Below, in pieces: positions 42,810 through 52,842 of a stretch of 64,000 nucleotides of DNA (the first letter of the stretch is position 1; the number at the start of each line of letters is the position of its first letter). The notes beneath the pieces are model-generated. The model did not search any database, was not told where the DNA came from, and worked only from the letters and a program-made list of their open reading frames with translations. Made by a program: the position numbers and the translations under genes. The stretch spans positions 1 through 64,000 of the forward strand of contig CAIOSJ010000004.1 of NCBI GenBank assembly GCA_903860915.1, read 5' to 3'. Origin of the DNA: an uncultured Actinomycetes bacterium. GTDB lineage: Bacteria > Actinomycetota > Acidimicrobiia > Acidimicrobiales > RAAP-2.

Positions 42810-44252
42810 GTGACTCGACGATCGATAGTGATCGTAGGGGGCGGAATTAGTGGTCTCGCAGCCGCGTGGGAACTCACGGGTGGCGCCACGGGACCAGGCG
42901 CGAATCCTCCACGTATCGAAGTCATCGAAGCCCACGCACAGCTCGGTGGCGCCCTCGGAACGATGGAATTCGCCGGCAGAACAGTGGACTGCGGCGCCGA
43001 CGGGTTTTTGGCTCGGCGACCCGAAATGGTGACACTCGTCAAAGAACTGGGCTGGGGTGACAAGCTCGAGGCCATCGGCGCCAGTGGCGCCTCGCTGTTC
43101 CTGAAGGGTCGTTTCGTGCCGCTTCCCCAGGGACTCATTCTCGGGGTCCCCACGTCAGCTCAATCGATTCGCCGCTTGGCCGGTTTGTCGTGGCGCGCCA
43201 AGGCTGCCGCGTACCGCGACCAGTGGTTCCCTCGACGATTCACCATTGGGGACGACGTCAGCATTGGTGCCATCACACGGGCCAAACTCGGCGAAGAAAT
43301 GACGTACAAATTTATTGAACCGATGATCGGTGGCATTCAGGCTGGCCGCGTCGACCATCTCTCTGCGACCTCCGTTTTTCCCGCCCTGATCGCAGCAGCT
43401 CGACGTGGTGGCTCCCTCATGAAGGCAATCGCGCCCTCCAGCGGTTCGATGCCGGGGCCCCCAACCTTCGTCCCCACGGAGGGTCCGGTTTTTTTTACCA
43501 TCACCGGCGGAGTGGGATCGCTCATTGACGAACTACGACGTCAACTAGAAGAACGGGGGGTCGTCATTCGTACCGATGTTCCAGTTACCGCCATTCGAAA
43601 GACCCCGACCGGCGACTACCCCTTCGAAGTCGACACGCCAGTGTCAACGACTCCGGCCAGTGGCGTCATCATCACGACTCCCCCTCGGGTCACCGCCGGC
43701 CTCACTCGGGGCTGGAAGGACGACCTGCACGTTCTCGAGCAGGTTGATTCAGCGGGTGCCGTAATGGTCACATTCTCCATCCCTCGCGGTTCCGCCACCC
43801 TGCCAGCTTCCGGGACCGGAGTCCTCGTTCCACTGCACACCCCGTGGACCGGTCCGGATAGTTTGATGACCACTGCGCTGACCTTCTTGGACCGCAAATG
43901 GCCCTCCTTGGCCCGCAACGACGACCACCTCGTTCGCGTCCATCTCGGCCGGAGTGACGACACACGTTGTAGCCACCTCGGCGATGACGAACTCGTCACC
44001 CGCGTCCGGGCCGAACTGGCTTTTATCTGTGGGTCCTGGCCCCCAACGGGTGAGGTCCGTGTTGTGCGTTGGCCCGACGCCTTGCCGCAGTACCGAGTCG
44101 GCCACGACGAGCTCGTCACGAAGGTACGCTCCTCCCTGCCGGAAGGCATAGCTCTCGCGGGATTGGCCTACGACGGCGTCGGCGTGCCGGCCAGCGTTGG
44201 CTCGGGTCGCCGAGCGGCGGCGGCACTGATGGAGACTTGGACCAGCTCCTAG
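42810..44252 (+). CDS. hemY: Protoporphyrinogen/coproporphyrinogen oxidase
   Basis: A 480-residue FAD enzyme from a GTG directly after the hemH stop. The dinucleotide-binding motif is VGGGISGLAAAWEL. GADGFLARRPEMV and the C-terminal GLAYDGVGVPASVGSGRRAA are typical. It takes six electrons from the porphyrinogen, using oxygen. In the Gram-positive pathway the substrate is coproporphyrinogen III (CgoX). It ends with a four-base overlap with the convergent HAD gene. Confidence 0.95.
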   Translation: MTRRSIVIVGGGISGLAAAWELTGGATGPGANPPRIEVIEAHAQLGGALGTMEFAGRTVDCGADGFLARRPEMVTLVKELGWGDKLEAIGASGASLFLKGRFVPLPQGLILGVPTSAQSIRRLAGLSWRAKAAAYRDQWFPRRFTIGDDVSIGAITRAKLGEEMTYKFIEPMIGGIQAGRVDHLSATSVFPALIAAARRGGSLMKAIAPSSGSMPGPPTFVPTEGPVFFTITGGVGSLIDELRRQLEERGVVIRTDVPVTAIRKTPTGDYPFEVDTPVSTTPASGVIITTPPRVTAGLTRGWKDDLHVLEQVDSAGAVMVTFSIPRGSATLPASGTGVLVPLHTPWTGPDSLMTTALTFLDRKWPSLARNDDHLVRVHLGRSDDTRCSHLGDDELVTRVRAELAFICGSWPPTGEVRVVRWPDALPQYRVGHDELVTKVRSSLPEGIALAGLAYDGVGVPASVGSGRRAAAALMETWTSS

Positions 44253-44743
44253 AGGTAGTAGCCCGAGTGGATGTAGATACACGGCACCGATTCGCCGATG
44301 TACATCGCGTGATTTTTCGGGTCATCGTCCAGGGCGAGTCGGATCTCGAAACCGTAGCGGCGAAGGTCGGCCACGACACCACGTTTGAAGTACTCAACAC
44401 CGGAGTAGTCACCAAACTCACGCATGATCAGCAGGTCCCAACGGATGCCGAATCGCTCCAGCCAGGCCACCGTGTGCGGCTGCACCCTTCGGGGTCGGCC
44501 GGTGACCAAAATCACCGAAAGGTCACTGGACAACAACTCCAGTAGCGTTTCGATTTCTTCAATGACTGGGTCATCGCCACAGGCGTCGAAGAAACTTTTC
44601 CAGTCACCCCAGTCGAGGTGGTGCTGACGGCCCGCGGCGTCCGCCAAAACTCCGTCAATATCGAAAATGACTGCGGGTCCAGGAACAAAGCTTTCGACTC
44701 GCCAGCGCCAGTGTTCGGGGTGTAGTTCAGCGTTCTGCGGCAC
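44249..44743 (-). CDS. HAD-superfamily phosphatase
   Basis: 164 residues from a GTG. Motif I is FDIDGVLAD with Asp28 and Asp30, motif II is VILVTGRPRR and motif IV is LALDDDPKN. The length and the lack of a cap suggest a small HAD phosphatase like the polynucleotide 3'-phosphatase or NagD-like types. No partner kinase is adjacent. It is divergent from the large fusion gene by ~50 bases. Confidence 0.8.
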   Translation of the reverse strand: MPQNAELHPEHWRWRVESFVPGPAVIFDIDGVLADAAGRQHHLDWGDWKSFFDACGDDPVIEEIETLLELLSSDLSVILVTGRPRRVQPHTVAWLERFGIRWDLLIMREFGDYSGVEYFKRGVVADLRRYGFEIRLALDDDPKNHAMYIGESVPCIYIHSGYYL

Positions 44744-44794
44744 GGTTACACGATGCTCCTTGTGATAGTGGTGAACTCTGCGAGACTAGAGCAG

Positions 44795-47785
44795 ATGGGA
44801 AAGCTTGAACGACTGACGAAGCCAATTCCCTACGGGCAACGCGTGTACGTCGTTGGTGACTTTGATCTCACTCCAGAGAGTACGGGTCACGAGCGGGGGT
44901 TGCGCGAACTGGTAACACTGCTCAATAACTCCGACGACCCCACCACCATCATCGTGGCCGGGAATTTCTTTCATCCACCGCCCGATGAAGGCGATCTAGG
45001 AGCCTTCATACACACCTGCTTCAGATCCCTCCCGAGCTTTCGCTCGGCTCTCGCTCGTTTCACCCGTGACCCCCAGCGACACTTCATCGTTCTGCCCGGC
45101 ACCCACGACCGATCTCTTACTACTTCCGCCTCGGGCCAAGAGGCACTGGGCCGCTTGGGTGTCGCCTGCGCGGCCGATGTCATGCTCCAGGTCGCCACCG
45201 CGAGTGGAGTGCGCGATATTTCAGTCGTCGCCGGCAGTGGTGCTGTGGATGTGGAAGTCGCTGACAGCCCCGACCGTGGTGACGCGGAGCAGTTGGATGA
45301 TCCAACAGCCATCGCGCGCTTTGCTGCTTCGCGACTCTTGTATCGACGACTCTCGAAATGGTTTTGGTTTCCCCTGTGGGCAGTCATCGTCGTCGACCTC
45401 CTCCCTCCACTAATTCGAATTTTTGATGAAGCGACCCATAAGCACCTGCACGTCAAGCACACGCATCCCGCCTCGCTGTGGTCCTCACTCGTCATCAATC
45501 TCATCACCATTGCCTTCTGCGAGGCCATTCTCGCGATTATTGCCGGTTACATCATCCGTCGACGCTTTGATCGCGACGCGCAAATTACCGTGGCGCAGCT
45601 ACCCGCCGACCCGCTGGCCGTGACGACCATTAATGAAACTCGCGCCATCGATTACGCCCGCTTCGTGGCCGAGCGTGGGGGTGCGGGAGCGGTGATTGGC
45701 GGGGCCCCTCGACCAGCCCTCGTGTTCCTCGACCGAGGCGTATGCGCCGCCCCTGGGTCGTCACGAGTCACCTGGGTGGAGCGACGCGGACGTTTTGGCT
45801 TGCCCCCGGTCTTCAGCCCCGTGGACCGAGCCGCGTGTATAGAAATTGAAGCCGCCGCGACGGTTCAGGTTCGCCTCATCGCCAGTGAGACTCGCCTGCG
45901 ACCCCACACTCGTCTCGAACGTTGGTGTGCCGCCAAGACCGTCCAGCCCTCGCCCTCTGACCTGGCCCTGACCGTGGGCTCCTGGCCCACGGGTGAACCG
46001 TGGCCGAATACTCCCGTTCGAGCGCGCGAACAGCTACGTCGTCGATACGTACGGCGTCTCGTCAGTGCCCTTCTCTTCCTCACTGGCGTCGCGAACATCG
46101 CTGTCGGAGTCTCTCCACCACTGCGACACCACTTTCATTTCCTCATCAGTGTTTTGCCCATTGGCGTTGTCCGGTCGGCCAACGCCGTCACGGTGGTCGC
46201 TGGTGTCGCCATGATCATGCTCGCGCGGGGGGTTCGACGGGGCCAACGTCGACCCTGGGCCATTGCTTCTACCATCCTGGCCATCACCGTAGTCGCCCAC
46301 TTGTTGCGTGGCGGCTCGCTCGGCAGCACCCTGCTGTCGCTCATCGCCCTCGGGATTCTCATCATCAGCCGCGAAAACTTTACGGCCACCACCGACCGCA
46401 GTAGTTTTCTGACCAACGTGCCCCGTCTCGCCTTCGTGGCCGCTCTTTCCATTGTCGGGGCCGCCTCGAGTATCAAGCTCGGAAATATTCACCACCACCT
46501 GCAGAGCTGGGCCGTACTGCTACTCGCCTGCACCGAACGACTCGTCGGAATTACCACCATCACCCTCCCGGATAGCTCTGGCGACTTCGTCGATCCGGCA
46601 CTCTTGGTCGTCGGATTTTCTCTCATCATCTCCGCGCTCTACCTCGTCACTCGTCCCGTAGTAGACCGACGCCTCTCCGAGCACGCCAACACGACCGAGC
46701 GGCGATTGGCGGAACTGCGAGCTCGCGATATTGTCAAGCGCCACGGTCGGGGAACTCTCGACTTTTTCGCCCTACGTGACGACAAGCAGTTCTTCTTCTT
46801 CCGGGACTCTCTCGTGGCGTACGCCGTCTACGGAGGCGCCGCACTCATTTCCCCCGACCCCATCGGGCCAGTCGTCGACCGCAGTGCCGTCTTTAACGCC
46901 TTTCATCACTTTGCTGAATCACGCGGCTGGACGGTGGCCATCGTGGCGGCCGATTCCAGCTGGCTTCCGATATATCGAGCGTCCGGACTACACTCGATTT
47001 ACATTGGGGACGAAGCCATTGTGGACTGCGCGACCTTCTCGCTCGAGGGGGGCAAAATGAAGGGCTTACGTCAGGCCTGCACTAGGTTGACTCGCCACGG
47101 GTACACGGTTGAATTTGTTGACCCCGCCACCATCGATCCCGCGCAGGTAGCCGACATCGTGGGGCTCATCGCCATGCTCCGGCGCGGTGAGGGAGAGCGT
47201 GGTTTTTCCATGATGCTCGGGCGCCTCTTTCACCAAAAAGATCAGGGGTTACTCCTCACCATTGTTCGTGATCCCAACGGTCGCCCCGCCGCCGTCTGCC
47301 AATTCGTACCGTCACTCGCGTCGAATAGTCATTCACTCGACCTCATGCGACGCGACCCCGGTGAACACCCCAACGGTCTCATTGACTTCGCCCTGTGCTC
47401 CACCATCGCGCACCTGCGCGAGCGCGGAACCGCCCAACTCAGTCTTAACTTCGCGGCCTTTCGATCCATCCTCGATGGCGAGCGCGGCGAGGGGACCTTT
47501 ACGCGCATTGAACGCTGGACCCTGAAGCGGCTCTCGGGCATACTGCCCATCGAAACCTTGTGGTTGTTCAATAACAAGTACAACCCTTCGTGGCTGCCGC
47601 GCTATTTGGTCTACCCCGCCGCCGAGAGCTTCGTCCCCGTCGTCGCGGCCATATTGCGGGCCGAATCTCTCACCGAGATTCCCGTTATTGGACGCCTCTT
47701 GGCCAACGATCCTTCGAATCGTCCCGGCACGGTGGTCCCGGAGGAAATTCTCGCTCGGGCGGGAATCAACATCAGCAATGAATAG
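44795..47785 (+). CDS. Fusion: calcineurin-like phosphoesterase, membrane helices, DUF2156 aminoacyl-phospholipid synthase-like domain
   Basis: 996 residues from the ATG at 44795; an upstream ATG at 44753 would leave only nine bases to the divergent gene. Residues ~15-180 resemble a metallophosphoesterase (VYVVGDFDLTPES, IIVAGNFFHPP, FIVLPGTHDR), but GNHD has become GNFF and GTHD. Two membrane spans follow (~195-260), then a soluble part (~270-415), six or more spans (~420-640) and a C-terminal DUF2156 domain (~655-975) with LDFFALRDDKQFFF, ALISPDPIGP and FSLEGGKMKGLRQA. DUF2156 proteins such as MprF/LysX transfer amino acids from tRNA to phosphatidylglycerol. The joint role of the parts is unknown. 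Confidence 0.8.
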   Translation: MGKLERLTKPIPYGQRVYVVGDFDLTPESTGHERGLRELVTLLNNSDDPTTIIVAGNFFHPPPDEGDLGAFIHTCFRSLPSFRSALARFTRDPQRHFIVLPGTHDRSLTTSASGQEALGRLGVACAADVMLQVATASGVRDISVVAGSGAVDVEVADSPDRGDAEQLDDPTAIARFAASRLLYRRLSKWFWFPLWAVIVVDLLPPLIRIFDEATHKHLHVKHTHPASLWSSLVINLITIAFCEAILAIIAGYIIRRRFDRDAQITVAQLPADPLAVTTINETRAIDYARFVAERGGAGAVIGGAPRPALVFLDRGVCAAPGSSRVTWVERRGRFGLPPVFSPVDRAACIEIEAAATVQVRLIASETRLRPHTRLERWCAAKTVQPSPSDLALTVGSWPTGEPWPNTPVRAREQLRRRYVRRLVSALLFLTGVANIAVGVSPPLRHHFHFLISVLPIGVVRSANAVTVVAGVAMIMLARGVRRGQRRPWAIASTILAITVVAHLLRGGSLGSTLLSLIALGILIISRENFTATTDRSSFLTNVPRLAFVAALSIVGAASSIKLGNIHHHLQSWAVLLLACTERLVGITTITLPDSSGDFVDPALLVVGFSLIISALYLVTRPVVDRRLSEHANTTERRLAELRARDIVKRHGRGTLDFFALRDDKQFFFFRDSLVAYAVYGGAALISPDPIGPVVDRSAVFNAFHHFAESRGWTVAIVAADSSWLPIYRASGLHSIYIGDEAIVDCATFSLEGGKMKGLRQACTRLTRHGYTVEFVDPATIDPAQVADIVGLIAMLRRGEGERGFSMMLGRLFHQKDQGLLLTIVRDPNGRPAAVCQFVPSLASNSHSLDLMRRDPGEHPNGLIDFALCSTIAHLRERGTAQLSLNFAAFRSILDGERGEGTFTRIERWTLKRLSGILPIETLWLFNNKYNPSWLPRYLVYPAAESFVPVVAAILRAESLTEIPVIGRLLANDPSNRPGTVVPEEILARAGINISNE

Positions 47786-49034
47786 GACACGGTCGGTCGC
47801 GGAGTCCCCCTCGATGCTGCGAGTTCTTCGACACCGCGAATCCGCACTACTCATCGCGGGACAGGCGGTGTCGAGTTTCGGTGACGGCATCGCCAACGTA
47901 GCGCTACCGCTCATGATCATTTCGACGACGCATTCGGCGACGAAACTTGGCCTGTTCGCCGCGGCGCGAACCCTACCCATGGTGCTGCTCATGCTCTTTG
48001 GTGGCGTGATTGTTGACCGTTTCTCTCGTCGGCAGCTCCTCCTCATCTCCGATACCTGCCGCGCCATCTTCGTGGGCGTCGTCGCCACGCTGGAACTCTC
48101 CCACCACCTCCACTTCTGGCACCTCCTTGTTTTCGCACTGCTGTTTGGCGCCTTCGACGCCGTCTTTATGCCGGCCATGACCGCGCTCACCCCAGAAATA
48201 GTTCCCGACGAACTCTTCGGGTCCATGAACGCCCTCCGTGGTCTGTCCGCTGGGGTTGTGGGGGGCATGTTGGGCCCGGCCGTGGGTGGCGTTCTCACTA
48301 TCTGGAACCCTGGCGGGACACTGGCTATTGACGCCGTGACTTTTGTCGTAAGTGCGATCGCCCTCGCCATGATGCGGGCCACCAGTCGACCAGAATCCTC
48401 CACCACTTCGACCATGCTCACCGAAATTCGAGAAGGTCTGCGCTACACCATGCGCACACCGTGGATTTGGATCATTCTGCTCTCCGCCGGACTCTCGAAC
48501 GCCCTCGTCTTCAGCCCCGTCAGTGTTCTCACCCCCTATTTTCTCAAACACGACCTCGGCGCGTCGGCGCGCATTGTGGGCCTCTCGTTCGCCTGCGCGG
48601 GCGCAGCGGGGGGTCTCGGTTCCCTCATCGTTGGTTCCCTGCCCTCGCCACGACGGCGCATCCGGGCCATGTCGCTGGCGTGGCTGGTCAGTATGCTCGC
48701 CGCACTCATCATCTGCGTCGCGCACGCCCCCTGGGAGGTTTTTCTGGTGGGCATCATTTCGGCTCCACTCTTGGTCTACGGAAATGTGATCTGGGAATCC
48801 CTCCTGCAATCTGAGGTACCGCAAGAATTGCTTGGTCGCATATCGTCCGTGGACTGGTTTGTCTCCTTGGGTTTGACCCCACTCGGCATCATGTTCGCGA
48901 CTGAACTCACCGCCACCATTGGCCTACGTCACTACGTGTTGGTCGCGGTACTAGTGTGCGTCATTCCTAGCGTGATGGCCCTACGTTCCAAGCCAGCCAA
49001 CGCTATTGACGCAGGTCGAGTCGTTTCAAAATAG
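47778..49034 (+). CDS. Major facilitator superfamily transporter
   Basis: 418 residues from the ATG at 47778, which overlaps the previous stop by eight bases; the frame back to 47688 lies inside that gene. Twelve hydrophobic spans are visible. GGVIVDRFSRRQLL is the loop 2-3 motif, and TAFDAVFMPA-like and PELFGSMNALRG-like segments place it in the MFS_3/EntS group of exporters. The substrate is unknown. Coupling to the DUF2156 fusion suggests a common envelope or resistance role. Confidence 0.88.
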   Translation: MNRTRSVAESPSMLRVLRHRESALLIAGQAVSSFGDGIANVALPLMIISTTHSATKLGLFAAARTLPMVLLMLFGGVIVDRFSRRQLLLISDTCRAIFVGVVATLELSHHLHFWHLLVFALLFGAFDAVFMPAMTALTPEIVPDELFGSMNALRGLSAGVVGGMLGPAVGGVLTIWNPGGTLAIDAVTFVVSAIALAMMRATSRPESSTTSTMLTEIREGLRYTMRTPWIWIILLSAGLSNALVFSPVSVLTPYFLKHDLGASARIVGLSFACAGAAGGLGSLIVGSLPSPRRRIRAMSLAWLVSMLAALIICVAHAPWEVFLVGIISAPLLVYGNVIWESLLQSEVPQELLGRISSVDWFVSLGLTPLGIMFATELTATIGLRHYVLVAVLVCVIPSVMALRSKPANAIDAGRVVSK

Positions 49035-49857
49035 CCAGTGCTAATCGGTCTACGGTGTCGGGCGAATACGTCAAGAAGAGGGACGGCTCGACTAACTCAA
49101 CTTCCATGATCGCCCACCCATCGTCATCCGCCACGAGGTCGACGCGAGCGTAGAGCAGGTCAGAAAATCCCGTAGCCGCAAGCGCCGCTCGACCAACGGC
49201 GACGACCTCGGGCTCGACGCTGATCAGCGACATCTGCTCGCGACGGAACAGGTCATTGCGGTCGAGTTGCGTCACGTTGAGCATCGCTCCCTTGCGCATC
49301 GCGTGAGCGAATTCACCATCAATGAACACCAGAGCGACTTCGCCGGATTCATCAACCGAACGTACGTAGGGCTGAATAATGACGTCGCGACCGCTGGCGT
49401 GAAGAGCGCTGACCTGCGCCCGCGCCGCCGAGCTGTCATCGGCCTCGTAGCGCTCCACGTCCATAGAGCCGGCGCCGATACAGGGCTTCACAACAAAGGA
49501 ACTCTGAGGGAAACTGGGCACCTCCCCGACCTGGCAAAAAGTGGTCGCAATCGTGAGTACACCAGCCTCGGCGAGGTCCCCCAAGTAGTGCTTATCGCTG
49601 GACCACCGAACGCTGGGCAGCGAATTACACAGGTTAGGAACGCTCGCGGCCCACTGCATGAACTCCGAATAGCTGCGGGCGTAATCCCAGGTGGATCGCA
49701 CGACGGTGAGATCGAAATCACCCCAGTTCACCAAGGGGTCATTCCACACCACTACACGGGCGTCGAGACCTCGCTCACGCAGGGCGGCCAGTAGGACTGG
49801 AGAATCAGGATCGACGTCGTCACCCGCGCAGGTAACTATCGCTACCAGGGCGCTCAC
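49003..49857 (-). CDS. ATP-grasp domain protein
   Basis: 284 residues. The N-terminal part (TCAGDDVDPDSPVLLAAL, VRSTWDYARSYSEF) is the pre-ATP-grasp domain. ATP-grasp marks are SFVVKPCIGAGS, IIQPYV and the metal-binding IMEVELVEPSLFL. These enzymes make amide or thioester bonds through acyl-phosphates. The 'STWDY' group includes ligases of glutathione-like or peptide products with no agreed function. Its 3' end overlaps the transporter gene by 32 bases, and its start overlaps the nuoN stop by four. Confidence 0.82.
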   Translation of the reverse strand: MSALVAIVTCAGDDVDPDSPVLLAALRERGLDARVVVWNDPLVNWGDFDLTVVRSTWDYARSYSEFMQWAASVPNLCNSLPSVRWSSDKHYLGDLAEAGVLTIATTFCQVGEVPSFPQSSFVVKPCIGAGSMDVERYEADDSSAARAQVSALHASGRDVIIQPYVRSVDESGEVALVFIDGEFAHAMRKGAMLNVTQLDRNDLFRREQMSLISVEPEVVAVGRAALAATGFSDLLYARVDLVADDDGWAIMEVELVEPSLFLTYSPDTVDRLALAILKRLDLRQ

Positions 49858-51329
49858 GGTAAAAAGAGCAGGGTGGCGTGGTGGGCCAGATTTACGAGAG
49901 GTCCTACCCAGACCCCGAACAGAATGCTGCTGGCGGCCCCGAGGGTAATCACGAGGCCAGTCCCCGTGGGGACGGGGACCAGCACCGCCGTGTCGTCAGT
50001 GTCCTCGGCGTAGAGCGCCAGTACGAGTCGTAAGTACACGTAGGCCGCAATGGCGGCGGCCAACATTACGAGGGCGCCGAGAATGGCGCCACCAGCCCCG
50101 ATGGCGGCGGCTACTACCGAGTACTTCGCGAAGAAACCGGTCGTGAAGGGAGCGCCCGACTGCGCGAGCAACAGAACCGTCAAGCATCCGCCCAGCCAGG
50201 GTTGGCGACGAGCGAGTCCTCGATAGTTTTCGAGGCCGTGACGCGTGTCGCCGGGTCCACCCACGAGGGTTACGACGGCGAAGGTGGAGATAATCAACGG
50301 GGCGTAGGTGAGGACGTAGTACAGCGTCGCGGCAGCGCCACGGGGCGACGTCGACCAGAGGCCGAGAAGAATGAAACCGGCATTGGTGATGGACGAGTAG
50401 GCCAGCAGTCGCTTGATGTTCTGCTGAACCAGCGCCAGTCCCGCTCCGGCGAAGGTAGTGAGAACCACCAGCACCCACACGATGGGGCGCCACGCGTACG
50501 CCGACGTGCCCAGGGCTGAGGCCAGTACCCGTAGGACGGCCGTAAAGGCCCCCACCTTGACGATGGCGGCCATGAGACCAGTCACCGGTGATGGAGCACC
50601 CTCGTAGACGTCTGGGGCCCACAGGTGGAAGGGAACGGCCGCCACCTTGAAGGCAAAGCCCACGAGCAAGAGACCGGCACCCGCCACCAGGACTCCGTTT
50701 TTGATCAAGAAGGTTCCGGTGAGGAAGGTCGCAATGACGCTCAGCGTCGTAGAGCCGGTGGCGCCGTAGGTCAGTGCCGCGCCGTAAATGAAAATCGCCG
50801 ACGCGAAGCCCCCCAGCAAGAAGTACTTCAGCGACGCTTCGGCCGAGGAGGCCCGGTGGCGATCGAAGGCCACCAGCACGTAGAGACCGATGGAGAGAAT
50901 TTCCAAGCCCAAGAAGATCACAATGAGGTCGTTGGCCTGAGCCATGACCATGGCTCCGGACGTAGCCGCCAGCGCCAAGATGTGGAACTCCGCACCAACG
51001 AAACCTTCTCGAGCGGACCAGTCGTGGGCCACCAGGGTCGTCAGAATGAAGCCAATGGCGATGGCTGCGGTGGCGACTACCGAGAAGCCGTCAAAGGCAA
51101 TCGCGTACGCGGCCGTGGTCGTGGCGCCGTGGTGCACGACGTAGCTCCACTGGAAGAAGGTTTCGACCAGTACCGCCACGCCCGTGAGCAGTGCCGCACT
51201 GGTGGTCAGGCGCCGACCCAGGCGACCAGCCGAAAGGGCGGTCGCGAACAAGAGGATGAGCGCTCCACCGACCATGGTCAGTACCGGCGCGAGGGCCAAA
51301 TAATTAATCGAGGGAAGTGATATATTCAT
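49854..51329 (-). CDS. nuoN: NADH-quinone oxidoreductase subunit N
   Basis: A 491-residue antiporter-like subunit of complex I with about 14 spans. Marks are LGLEILSIGLYVLVAFDR, SLKYFLLGGFASAIFIYG, FHLWAPDVYEGAPSPVTG and KRLLAYSSITNAG. Lysines and a glutamate in these helices carry protons. It ends the nuo operon, coupled to nuoM by ATGA. Confidence 0.96.
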   Translation of the reverse strand: MNISLPSINYLALAPVLTMVGGALILLFATALSAGRLGRRLTTSAALLTGVAVLVETFFQWSYVVHHGATTTAAYAIAFDGFSVVATAAIAIGFILTTLVAHDWSAREGFVGAEFHILALAATSGAMVMAQANDLIVIFLGLEILSIGLYVLVAFDRHRASSAEASLKYFLLGGFASAIFIYGAALTYGATGSTTLSVIATFLTGTFLIKNGVLVAGAGLLLVGFAFKVAAVPFHLWAPDVYEGAPSPVTGLMAAIVKVGAFTAVLRVLASALGTSAYAWRPIVWVLVVLTTFAGAGLALVQQNIKRLLAYSSITNAGFILLGLWSTSPRGAAATLYYVLTYAPLIISTFAVVTLVGGPGDTRHGLENYRGLARRQPWLGGCLTVLLLAQSGAPFTTGFFAKYSVVAAAIGAGGAILGALVMLAAAIAAYVYLRLVLALYAEDTDDTAVLVPVPTGTGLVITLGAASSILFGVWVGPLVNLAHHATLLFLP

Positions 51330-52840
51330 CGGCTCGCTCCCGAGGGTGCGACGTGCACGATGAGTTCGTGCACGGCGGGCGTTACGCGGTCGAGCGCCAC
51401 CTTTGGATAGACCCCGAGCACCAGAATCGCCACCACAATGGGCACCAGAATCCAGCGTTCCTTATGGCTGGCGTCGGCGATTTCGGCGTTGTCACCGGTG
51501 GCTACACCATGAAAAACCCGTTGGTAGGCCCACAGGAGGTAGAGGGCCGACAAAATCACACCGAGGGCTGCCACGACGGACCACCACGGATGCGTGGCGA
51601 AGGTACCGAGGAGCACGAGGTACTCACTCACGAAACCCGATAAGCCCGGCAATCCAATCGAGGCCAGCATGACGACGGTAAAGAGGGCGGCCAGAACGGG
51701 GGCCGGACCTTGCAAGCCCGCCAGATCGCTGATCGTCGACGTACCGCGACGACGCTCCAGAAAGCCAATGATCAAGAAGAAGCCCGCGGTAATCACACCG
51801 TGGTTGAACATGAGCAGCACCGCGCCGGTGGTCGCAATCTGCGAGCCCGACATCACGCCAAGGATGATAAAGCCCACTTGGGCCAATGAGGAGTACGCCA
51901 CGAGACGCTTGAGATCCTTCGATACCGCCGCGAGGGCCGAGCCGTAGAGAATTCCGATGACCGCCAAGGTCAAAACGAAGGGTCGAACCGTGGAGAGGGC
52001 CGTTGGAAACAGTCCAACCGCGAAGCGGAGGAGTCCGTAGGTCCCCAACTTTGCCAGGAGCGCGGAAAGCACCATGGAACCACCAATGGGGGCTTCGGCG
52101 TAGGCCAGGGGGCTCCAGGTGTGAAATGGCCAGAGGGGGGACTTCACGGCGAAGGCAATCGCGAAGGCCACAAAGAGCCACACCGCCGTGCCGTGAGGGA
52201 GAACCGTCTGCGCCAGCGCCCCGTAAGCAAAACTGATGGCCCCGCCCGCCTGCTGCGAGTGGGCAAACCCGAGGTAGATCAAACCGACCAGGAGAAACCC
52301 CGAACCGACGAGGGTGTAGAGAAAGAACTTGAGAGCGGCCCGAGCACGGTCCGCGCCTCCCCAGTGGGCAATCAAGAAATAGCTAGGGATGAGGGTTAGC
52401 TCGAAAAACAGGAAGAACTCCAGAAGGTCGTGGCTCACGAAACTACCGACCGTGGCGGTGGTGAGTAGCAGCATCCACGCGGCGTAGCTCGAGGTGGCCT
52501 TCTCGGGTTTCGCGCCGACGAGCGCCACGAAGACGACGAGGGCCGTTAATAACACCAGCAGCAGAGAAAGTCCGTCAAGGCCCACGTCGTAGGCCACACC
52601 CAACGACGGTGCGAGAACAGCTCGGTGCACGAAGTCAAACGAGCTTGCTCCGTGACCCAGAGGATCAATGTTGCGCCACGAGTAGAGCACCGTGACAACG
52701 ATCGCCAGGAGCAACTCCGCACCGGCGGCCACCACCGCCAGGCCGTAGGCCCGCTTTGGCGCGTGTCGGAAAACGCCCACCACCACGGTGGCCACGAGAG
52801 GAATAAGCAGAAGCGCGTTTATCCACCAGAAACTATGCAT
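51326..52840 (-). CDS. nuoM: NADH-quinone oxidoreductase subunit M
   Basis: A 504-residue antiporter-like subunit. I use the ATG at 52840, two bases after the nuoL stop; a GTG at 52849 would overlap it. Key motifs are HDLLEFFLFFELTLIPSYFLI, FFLYTLVGSGFLL, PFHTWSPLAYAEAPIGGS and KRLVAYSSLAQVGF. It translocates protons as part of the membrane arm. Confidence 0.96.
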   Translation of the reverse strand: MHSFWWINALLLIPLVATVVVGVFRHAPKRAYGLAVVAAGAELLLAIVVTVLYSWRNIDPLGHGASSFDFVHRAVLAPSLGVAYDVGLDGLSLLLVLLTALVVFVALVGAKPEKATSSYAAWMLLLTTATVGSFVSHDLLEFFLFFELTLIPSYFLIAHWGGADRARAALKFFLYTLVGSGFLLVGLIYLGFAHSQQAGGAISFAYGALAQTVLPHGTAVWLFVAFAIAFAVKSPLWPFHTWSPLAYAEAPIGGSMVLSALLAKLGTYGLLRFAVGLFPTALSTVRPFVLTLAVIGILYGSALAAVSKDLKRLVAYSSLAQVGFIILGVMSGSQIATTGAVLLMFNHGVITAGFFLIIGFLERRRGTSTISDLAGLQGPAPVLAALFTVVMLASIGLPGLSGFVSEYLVLLGTFATHPWWSVVAALGVILSALYLLWAYQRVFHGVATGDNAEIADASHKERWILVPIVVAILVLGVYPKVALDRVTPAVHELIVHVAPSGASR

Positions 52841-52842
52841 GG

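Noticed and set aside
47333..48421. 362-codon minus-strand ORF over the fusion and MFS genes
   Set aside because: It overlaps two well-supported genes and is Ser/Arg/Thr-rich without motifs.
50625..51320. 231-codon plus-strand ORF over nuoN
   Set aside because: It is antisense to a conserved complex I gene and of low-complexity composition.
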